DNA from: an uncultured Subdoligranulum sp.
GTDB taxonomy: Bacteria > Bacillota > Clostridia > Oscillospirales > Ruminococcaceae
NCBI RefSeq assembly: GCF_963931595.1
Contig: NZ_OZ007030.1
Span: 1,418,481 to 1,482,480, forward strand
DNA: 64,000 nucleotides
Direction of reading: 5' to 3'
The translations under genes and the position numbers were made by a program. The notes below the pieces were generated by a model. It had not been told where the DNA came from. It searched no databases and saw only the letters and a list, made by a program, of their open reading frames with translations. Positions within the stretch are counted from its first letter, which is position 1, and each line of letters opens with the position of its first letter. Below, in pieces: positions 58,828-64,000 of the stretch.

Positions 58828-59871
58828 TTGTTGCAACAACAAAACGCATCTCCCAGACGGGATTACATCGATGTCCTGAAAGGTTTGGGCATCCTGCTGG
58901 TGGTATTCGGTCACTTCATGGAACAGTACCGGCTGGGTTCCCACCTGATCGGTTCGGTCTTTGTCATCATCTACTGGTTCCACATGGCGCTGTTCTGCAT
59001 GTGCAGCGGCCTGGTGGCCCATTTCAGTCTGCGCAAACTCCTGCTCCAGCAGCTCTGGCTTTACCTTCTGGGGCAGGCCATCATGCTGGCTTTCCGTGTG
59101 ATCGTGCTGCGGGAAGACTTCGCCCCTTCCGGCGGCATCCTGATGGCCTTTCTGCTGCCATGGCGGCACATGTGGTATCTCTACGCCCTGCTGTTCTGGC
59201 ATCTGACCCTGCCGGTGCTCATCTTCCTGCGGGACAAACTGCGCCTGCCCGGTGCGGTGCTGGGTCTGGCGCTGTCGGTGGCCATCAGCCTGTGGGCGGG
59301 CACCATCGAATGGCCGTTCACGCTGGTCCGGGTTTTTGCCTTCTATCCCTTCTACGTCTTCGGCGTGCTTTTCCGCCCCCAGATCGATCTGCTGGACCAG
59401 GCCGCCCACCGCTTCTGGGCGGTGCGGGTGGTTCCCGCCCTTCTTTTGCTGGGAGGCTACGGCTACTACTTCTGGCAGCTGATGCACTTTGAGAATCCCC
59501 CGGGGGAAAGCGCCAAGATCTTCAACGATGTGGCCTACCAGGAGGGCTATGTCATGGCCGACCGGGCACGCTTTCTGCTGGTGGGCATCGTCACCAGCGT
59601 GGCGCTGGTGGCCGTGCTGGGCGGTCTCCGCGCGCTGATCCCGCTTGGGCGGCGTACCCTGCCCATCTATCTGCTGCACATGCCCATCCTGACCTTCCTG
59701 GTGGATCTCGGCTTCTATGAGCCCGCCCGGGAACACCCGGTGCCCGTCATCATCGCCTGGTTCACCCTGGAGGCCCTGGGCACACTGTGCATCCTCTACA
59801 GCAGCCCGGTCAACCGCGTCTGCAATGCCCTGACCAACCTGTGGTACCGTCCCCGCTCCAAACGCAACTGA
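58828..59871 (+). CDS. Acyltransferase-3 family membrane protein
   Basis: Integral membrane acyltransferase (OafA/WecH/OatA membrane domain), 347 residues, about ten helices. The N-terminus RRDYIDVLKGLGILLVVFGH matches the family start, where the Asp-x-x-Lys-Gly and His region is conserved; LPWRHMWYLYALLFWHLTLP near 110 and LPIYLLHMPIL near 275 are further marks. It lacks the extracellular SGNH domain of OatA. Start TTG 58828 (or 58831) follows AAAGGAGGG. Probably acetylates a lipid-linked sugar or glycan; it is reached by transcription only through the terminator upstream. Confidence 0.87.
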   Translation: MLQQQNASPRRDYIDVLKGLGILLVVFGHFMEQYRLGSHLIGSVFVIIYWFHMALFCMCSGLVAHFSLRKLLLQQLWLYLLGQAIMLAFRVIVLREDFAPSGGILMAFLLPWRHMWYLYALLFWHLTLPVLIFLRDKLRLPGAVLGLALSVAISLWAGTIEWPFTLVRVFAFYPFYVFGVLFRPQIDLLDQAAHRFWAVRVVPALLLLGGYGYYFWQLMHFENPPGESAKIFNDVAYQEGYVMADRARFLLVGIVTSVALVAVLGGLRALIPLGRRTLPIYLLHMPILTFLVDLGFYEPAREHPVPVIIAWFTLEALGTLCILYSSPVNRVCNALTNLWYRPRSKRN

Positions 59872-59878
59872 TCTTTTC

Positions 59879-59909
59879 AAAGCGGCAGTAAAATGACTGC
59901 CGCTTTTTT
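59879..59909 (+). terminator. Terminator of the glycan cluster
   Basis: AAAGCGGCAG (59879-59888) / CTGCCGCTTT (59897-59906), 8-nt loop, followed by T's to 59909. Confidence 0.93.
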
Positions 59910-59919
59910 CATTTTCTGC

Positions 59920-59977
59920 TTGACAGCGGGAGTACCTTGCGATACAATATAGTCAAAGAACATGGTAATGCAAGGTA
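59920..59977 (+). promoter_or_regulatory. padR promoter and candidate operator
   Basis: TTGACA (59920-59925), 17-bp spacer, TACAAT (59943-59948). Perfect inverted repeat TACCTTGC (59933-59940) / GCAAGGTA (59970-59977) brackets the -10 and start site, suitable for autoregulation by the PadR protein. Confidence 0.8.
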
Positions 59978-59991
59978 GTGGAGGTGAGCCG

Positions 59992-60312
59992 ATGTTTGAC
60001 CGGGCACAGCTGCGCAAGGGCACACTGGAGGGCTGCATCCTGAAGATCATCGCCCGCGAGCCCACCTACGGCTATGCCATCGCCTCCACCCTGCGGGAGA
60101 GTGGATTCGCCGACCTGACCGAGGGCACCCTCTATCCCCTGCTGCTGCGCCTGGAACGCAAGGGGCTGATCCTGGCCGAATACCGGGCCGGGCATGGCGG
60201 TCCCAGCCGAAAATACTACATCCTGACCGACGATGGCCGCCAGTATCTGGCAGAATTCATGGCGGCCTGGCGAGAAACGTCTGCCAGCATCGATGCCATT
60301 CTGCAAGACTGA
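59992..60312 (+). CDS. PadR-family transcriptional regulator
   Basis: Short PadR (subfamily 2) winged-helix repressor, 106 residues. LRKGTLEGCILKIIAREPTYGYAI at residues 6-29 is the recognition-fold start; EGTLYPLLLRLERKGLI near 43 is the conserved helix and wing, and GPSRKYYILTDDGRQYL near 70 follows. ATG 59992 follows GGAGGTGA. Such proteins usually repress their own operon, including a membrane protein or transporter next door; the downstream 228-residue membrane protein fits. Inducer unknown. Confidence 0.92.
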   Translation: MFDRAQLRKGTLEGCILKIIAREPTYGYAIASTLRESGFADLTEGTLYPLLLRLERKGLILAEYRAGHGGPSRKYYILTDDGRQYLAEFMAAWRETSASIDAILQD

Positions 60313-60353
60313 GTTTTCCCTTCTCTTTCACCACCGAAAGGATGTGACCCGGT

Positions 60354-61040
60354 ATGTTGCTGCAAAACCAGTATACCCTTCTGAAAAAGGCCAACGATCT
60401 CAGCGAAGAAACACTGAACACAGAGGACCGCATGACACTCAAGGAGATGGTCGGGCGGCTGCAGGCCCTGACCTGGAACCGGTATGAGATGGAGCGCATC
60501 CGCAAGGATCTGATCGGCATGGCGGCCCGGTGCGAGCTGGAGGGCCGCACGCCGCAGCAGGAAGTGGGCGGTGATACCGACCGGTTTCTTTTGGAACTGG
60601 CCCCCGACCTGCCCCGCGGCACACCGCTGGATGAAGTCTGCACCTGGTATCCCCGGATGATGCTCATCATGGTACTACTCAATCTGTCGGTGCTGCTGGT
60701 GCCCGGCGCCAAGGATCCCCAGGCTGTCCGGATCATCTCCTCCCCCTTCCGATGGCTGCTCTGGCTGTGTGTCTGGGCCTGGTTCCAGCGCATCGCCCTC
60801 AAGATCAAGGTCCGGTATGGCAACCTTCCCCAGATTTTGTGGTACATCCTGATGCTGGCCGTCTTTGTGGCCATCTGCCTTCTGCCCAACTTCATTTCGC
60901 CCACCTACCCCGTCACCATGAGCTACTGGGCCGCCATTGCCTATGAACTGCTGTGGGCGCTCCTCTGCCAGGTCTGGCAGACCGTACATTACAATCGCTG
61001 CGCCGCCCGCCATCCCTGGCAGGAGGTACAGTCTTCCTGA
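60354..61040 (+). CDS. PadR-associated membrane protein, DUF1048-like N-terminus
   Basis: 228 residues. The N-terminal half (1-95) is soluble, helical and charged (LSEETLNTEDRMTLKEMVGRL); its end, GRTPQQEVGGDTDRFLLELA, resembles DUF1048-type proteins that often follow padR genes, though I am not certain. The rest has four hydrophobic helices (about 102-117, 128-145, 156-175, 184-205). AAAGGATG precedes the ATG, 41 bp after padR. Function unknown; a membrane stress-sensing role would be a guess. Confidence 0.72.
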   Translation: MLLQNQYTLLKKANDLSEETLNTEDRMTLKEMVGRLQALTWNRYEMERIRKDLIGMAARCELEGRTPQQEVGGDTDRFLLELAPDLPRGTPLDEVCTWYPRMMLIMVLLNLSVLLVPGAKDPQAVRIISSPFRWLLWLCVWAWFQRIALKIKVRYGNLPQILWYILMLAVFVAICLLPNFISPTYPVTMSYWAAIAYELLWALLCQVWQTVHYNRCAARHPWQEVQSS

Positions 61041-61057
61041 AAGCTCCTCCAAACAAC

Positions 61058-61108
61058 GTACCCCCGGCGATGAGCCCGCAGATAGCTCATTGCCGGGGGT
61101 ACCGTTTT
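61058..61108 (+). terminator. Terminator of the padR operon
   Basis: Eighteen-pair stem GTACCCCCGGC...(61058-61075) with ...GCCGGGGGTAC (61085-61102), two G-U/mismatch positions at most, 9-nt loop, then CGTTTTG. Confidence 0.85.
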
Positions 61109-61114
61109 GTCATG

Positions 61115-61260
61115 GATATACCGCTCGCACAAACGGTATATCGCCGCAGCAGCTGTTTGCGGTCCTTGCCGCGGGGAAGCTGCCTCCCCTCTCCTCCACA
61201 ACCTATTCCGGCGTCTTGGCCGCCGGTATGTTTCAACCGCTGTTCCGCACAGAACCGCGG
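61115..61260. repeat. Run of inverted repeats between the padR operon and leuB
   Basis: Four hairpins in 146 bp: GATATACCG / CGGTATATC (61115-61142); CCGCA / TGCGG (61144-61162); CCGGC / GCCGG (61208-61226); and CCGC-GTTC / GAAC-GCGG (61237-61260). The last is 14 bp past the leuB stop and may end that transcript. No gene is supported between 61041 and 61273. Confidence 0.55.
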
Positions 61261-61273
61261 CGGGGAATGGCTT

Positions 61274-62344
61274 TTACAGTTCCGCCAGAATGGCGTCGCC
61301 CATGGCGGTGCATCCCACCTGGGTGCAGCCCGGAGCCATCATGTCGGCGGTGCGCAGTCCTTTGTCCAGCACCGCATTGACGGCCGCCTCAATTTCATCG
61401 GCCTCGGCGGGCATATCGAAGCTGTAGCGCAGCATCATGGCTGCCGACAGAATGCAGGCAATGGGGTTGACCACATCCTGGCCGGCGATATCGGGCGCCG
61501 AGCCGTGGATGGGCTCATACAGCCCGCAGCTGCCCTCCCCCAGGGAGGAGGACGGCACCATGCCGATGCTGCCGGTGATCTCGCTGGCTTCGTCGGAGAG
61601 AATGTCGCCGAACATATTCTCGGTCACGATCACATCGAACTGGGCCGGATTCTTGCAGATCTGCATGGCGCAGTTGTCCACGAACATCTCGCTGTACTCC
61701 ACCTCGGGGTACTCCGCTGCCAGCCGGTGCATGACGGCGCGCCACAGGCGGCTGGTATCCAGCACGTTGGCCTTGTCCACGCAGGTCAGCTTCTTGCGGC
61801 GCTTCATGGCCGTCTCAAAGCCGATGCGGCCGATGCGTTCGATCTCATGTTCCGCATAGGGCATGGTGTCCACGGCCACCTTCTCGCCGTTTTCCTCATA
61901 GGTTTTGTGTTCGCCGAAGTAGACACCGCCGATGAGTTCCCGCACCACGATGAAGTCGATGCCCTTGGCCACGATTTCCGCCTTCAGCGGGCTGGCCGCC
62001 GCCAGCTGGGGCCAGATCTTGGCCGGGCGGTTGTTGGCATACAGCCCCATGCCGGCACGCAGCCGCAGCAGACCTTTTTCGGGGCGCTTGTCACCAGGCA
62101 TGCCCTCCCACTTGGGACCGCCGATGGCCCCCAGCAGGACGCTGTCCGACGCCTTGCATTTTTCCAGCTCCGACGCCGGCAGCGGGTCGCCGAACTTGTC
62201 GATGGCTTCGCCGCCCATATAGGCACGGGTATAGGTAAAGGTATGGCCGTGCTTAGCGGCGATCTTGTCCAGCACCCGCACCGCCTGGGTGACGATCTCG
62301 GGGCTGGAGCAGTCGCCGTAAATCAGTGCAATATTCTTGTTCAT
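61274..62344 (-). CDS. leuB: 3-isopropylmalate dehydrogenase
   Basis: NAD-dependent oxidative decarboxylation in leucine synthesis; 356 residues, normal. IALIYGDCSSPEIVTQAVRVL near 5 is an altered form of the usual GDGIGPE start (GDCSSPE), which is noteworthy; ESVLLGAIGGPKW-like 'DSVLLGAIGGPKW' near 67, IVVRELIGGVYFGE near 151, and NMFGDILSDEASEITGSIGMVPS near 238 are conserved. YEPIHGSAPDIAGQ near 277 is the cofactor-site end. 14 bp after leuD. Confidence 0.95.
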   Translation of the reverse strand: MNKNIALIYGDCSSPEIVTQAVRVLDKIAAKHGHTFTYTRAYMGGEAIDKFGDPLPASELEKCKASDSVLLGAIGGPKWEGMPGDKRPEKGLLRLRAGMGLYANNRPAKIWPQLAAASPLKAEIVAKGIDFIVVRELIGGVYFGEHKTYEENGEKVAVDTMPYAEHEIERIGRIGFETAMKRRKKLTCVDKANVLDTSRLWRAVMHRLAAEYPEVEYSEMFVDNCAMQICKNPAQFDVIVTENMFGDILSDEASEITGSIGMVPSSSLGEGSCGLYEPIHGSAPDIAGQDVVNPIACILSAAMMLRYSFDMPAEADEIEAAVNAVLDKGLRTADMMAPGCTQVGCTAMGDAILAEL

Positions 62345-62358
62345 GGGTCTTTTCTCCC

Positions 62359-62838
62359 TTATTTCAGGCTGTTCATCAGGCCGCCCTTGGCAATAATGTT
62401 CTGGATAAAGGGCGGGAAAGGCGCCGCCTGGAAGGTCTGGCCGGTGGTCTCGTCGGTGATGACGCCGGTGTCAAAGTCGATGCTGACGGTGTCCCCCTCC
62501 GAGATAGCCTCGCTGGCCGCCGGGCACTCCAGGATCGGCAGGCCGATGTTGATGGCGTTGCGGTAGAAGATGCGGGCAAAACTCTTGGCAATGACACAGC
62601 TGATGCCCGCCGTCTTGATGGCCAGCGGCGCGTGCTCCCGGGAGGAACCGCAGCCGAAGTTTTCGCCGCCCACCATGATGTCGCCGGGCTTGACCCGGGT
62701 GACGAAGGTTTTGTCGATATCCTCCATACAGTGGCTGGCCAGTTCCGCCGCGCTCTGGGTGTTCAGATACCGCGCCGGAATGATCACGTCGGTGTCGATG
62801 TTGTCACCGTATTTGAAAACAGGTCCTTTGGCGTTCAT
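62359..62838 (-). CDS. leuD: 3-isopropylmalate dehydratase small subunit
   Basis: Small subunit of isopropylmalate isomerase, 159 residues, the short archaeal/clostridial form rather than the ~200-residue proteobacterial one. [17 protein letters not shown] near 9, [19 protein letters not shown] near 50 and [18 protein letters not shown] near 76 are family marks. ATG 62838 has GGAGG seven bases upstream; the in-frame TTG at 62844 is too close to that site. Starts two bases past the leuC stop. Confidence 0.95.
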   Translation of the reverse strand: MNAKGPVFKYGDNIDTDVIIPARYLNTQSAAELASHCMEDIDKTFVTRVKPGDIMVGGENFGCGSSREHAPLAIKTAGISCVIAKSFARIFYRNAINIGLPILECPAASEAISEGDTVSIDFDTGVITDETTGQTFQAAPFPPFIQNIIAKGGLMNSLK

Positions 62839-62840
62839 AT

Positions 62841-64000
62841 TCAAACCTCCCTGGGATCGGTGATGTAGCCGGTCAGCGCGCTGGCCGCCGCCGTGGCCGG
62901 GCTGGCCAGGTAGACTTCGGAATCCACATGGCCCATGCGGCCCACAAAGTTGCGGTTGGTGGTGGAGACGCAGCGCTCTCCGGCCGCCAGAATGCCCATG
63001 TAGCCGCCCAGGCAGGGGCCGCAGGTGGGCGTGGAGACGATGCAGCCCGCGTCAATGAAGGCTTCGGTATAGCCGCGGAGGATACATTCCTTATAAACCG
63101 CCATGGTGGCCGGAATGATGATGCCCCGCACGCCCTTGGCGATGTGCTTGCCCTTGAGGATCTCGTAGGCCGCCTGCATGTCCTCGATGCGGCCGTTGGT
63201 GCAGGAACCGATGACGATCTGGTCGATCCTGATGTCCTTACCCTCCTTGGCCAGGTGGGTATTCTCGGGCAGGTGGGGGTAGCTGACGGTGGGCTCCAGC
63301 GCATCCAGGTCGATGGTCACGGTGCGCTCGTACTCCGCGTCGGGATCAGCCTCGTACTTCACCCAGGGGCGCTGGCTGCGGCCCTTGAGGTAGGCCTCGC
63401 AGATCTCATCCACCGGGAAGATACCATTCTTGGCACCGGCCTCGATGGCCATATTGCAGATGCAGAGGCGATCCTCCATGGTCAGGCTCCTGACGCCGTC
63501 GCCGGTGAACTCGAGGCTCTTGTACAAAGCGCCCGAGACGCCGATCTCGCCGATCAGGTGCAGGATGACATCCTTGCCGCTGACCGGGCGGTGCAGGCTG
63601 CCGGTGAGCACCACCTTGATGGCGGCGGGCACCTTGAACCAGGCCACGCCCTTGGCCATGCCGGCGGCCATATCGGTGGAGCCCACGCCGGTGGAGAAAG
63701 CGCCCACCGCGCCGTAGGTGCAGGTGTGGCTGTCGGCGCCGATGATGCAGTCGCCCGCCGTGACGATGCCCTTCTCGGGCAGGAGGGCGTGCTCGATGCC
63801 CATCTCGCCCACGTCGTAGAAGTTGAGGATGTCGTATTTGTTGGCAAACTCCCGGCACTGCTTGGACTGGGTGGCGCTCTTGATATCCTTGTTGGGGACA
63901 AAATGATCCAGCACAATGTTTACGCGGGTCTTATCGAAAACCGAGTCAAACCCGGCCTTTTCAAACTCATTGATGGCCACCGGCGTGGTGATGTCATTGC
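62841..64000 (-). CDS. leuC: 3-isopropylmalate dehydratase large subunit, cut by window edge
   Basis: Aconitase-superfamily [4Fe-4S] subunit that isomerises 2- to 3-isopropylmalate. The reading frame runs through the edge: upstream of the internal Met at 63980 it reads NDITTPVA, the normal LeuC context, so the true start (about 35-40 codons further) is outside. Visible: [21 protein letters not shown] near the middle, [12 protein letters not shown], and cluster cysteines in CGPCLGG. Length fits the ~420-residue archaeal/clostridial form that pairs with the short LeuD. Promoter and any leader lie beyond the window. Confidence 0.95.
   Translation of the reverse strand, partial: NDITTPVAINEFEKAGFDSVFDKTRVNIVLDHFVPNKDIKSATQSKQCREFANKYDILNFYDVGEMGIEHALLPEKGIVTAGDCIIGADSHTCTYGAVGAFSTGVGSTDMAAGMAKGVAWFKVPAAIKVVLTGSLHRPVSGKDVILHLIGEIGVSGALYKSLEFTGDGVRSLTMEDRLCICNMAIEAGAKNGIFPVDEICEAYLKGRSQRPWVKYEADPDAEYERTVTIDLDALEPTVSYPHLPENTHLAKEGKDIRIDQIVIGSCTNGRIEDMQAAYEILKGKHIAKGVRGIIIPATMAVYKECILRGYTEAFIDAGCIVSTPTCGPCLGGYMGILAAGERCVSTTNRNFVGRMGHVDSEVYLASPATAAASALTGYITDPREV

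Overview
The window looks like chromosome from a G+C-rich gut Firmicute of the Ruminococcaceae/Oscillospiraceae (Faecalibacterium - Gemmiger - Subdoligranulum group). This is an inference. It rests on Gram-positive Shine-Dalgarno sites and TTGACA/TATAAT promoters in a GC-rich genome, a purine operon with a split PurH, a FabK-type fatty acid operon beside a MarR (FabT-like) regulator, an mraZ-led division cluster with a PASTA-domain PBP, and a ZTP riboswitch on fhs. No IS element, prophage, CRISPR array, rRNA or replication origin was seen. Gene density is high, and most genes sit in operons with overlaps or gaps of a few bases.

Layout. (1) 0.1-6.7 kb, minus strand: K+/H+ antiporter, tRNA-Leu(UAG), then an operon of CDF metal exporter, malic enzyme, two-subunit class I fumarase with an unknown 65-residue protein between its subunits, and a class D-like sortase. 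(2) 6.7-11.3 kb: purA (minus), divergent from metY-metA-glycosyltransferase. (3) 11.3-27.2 kb: fhs behind a ZTP riboswitch and terminator, a PsiE-like membrane protein (minus), then the purine pathway purE-C-F-M-N-O-H(transformylase only)-D-L-B. (4) 27.2-37.9 kb, minus: mraZ-rsmH-ftsL-PBP-murF-mraY-ftsW-murG-ftsQ. (5) 38.2-39.3 kb: rsmD and a coiled-coil protein. (6) 39.4-47.7 kb, minus: acpP-accD-accA-fabH-fabK-fabD-fabG-fabF-fabZ plus a MarR regulator. (7) tRNA-Gly(UCC) and pepT. (8) 49.5-59.9 kb, plus: surface-glycan cluster making UDP-N-acetyl-L-fucosamine (capEFG), two glycosyltransferases, DUF2304, an MBOAT/SGNH O-acylation pair, a PglD-like acetyltransferase and an acyltransferase-3 protein. 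(9) 59.9-61.0 kb: PadR regulator and membrane partner. (10) 61.3-64.0 kb, minus: leuC (cut by the window edge)-leuD-leuB.

How the parts fit. fhs makes 10-formyl-THF, which the PurN and AICAR-transformylase steps consume. The ZTP riboswitch reports when that supply is short. PurO closes the ring to IMP, and PurA and PurB then make AMP. MetA carries the acetyl-CoA-type residue E111, which suits the O-acetylhomoserine sulfhydrylase MetY beside it. Fumarase and malic enzyme link fumarate to pyruvate. The fab operon has a strong promoter bracketed by two TTAGCTAA palindromes that are candidate sites for the adjacent MarR protein. The glycan cluster has modification enzymes but no flippase, polymerase or initiating transferase, so it must work with genes elsewhere.

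Most content is ordinary housekeeping. The items most worth a second look are the fumarase-embedded small protein, the split and animal-like PurH arrangement, the ZTP switch, the nested inverted repeats and leader before purE, the fab operator pair, the hairpin between ftsL and the PBP gene, and the glycan-acylation block.
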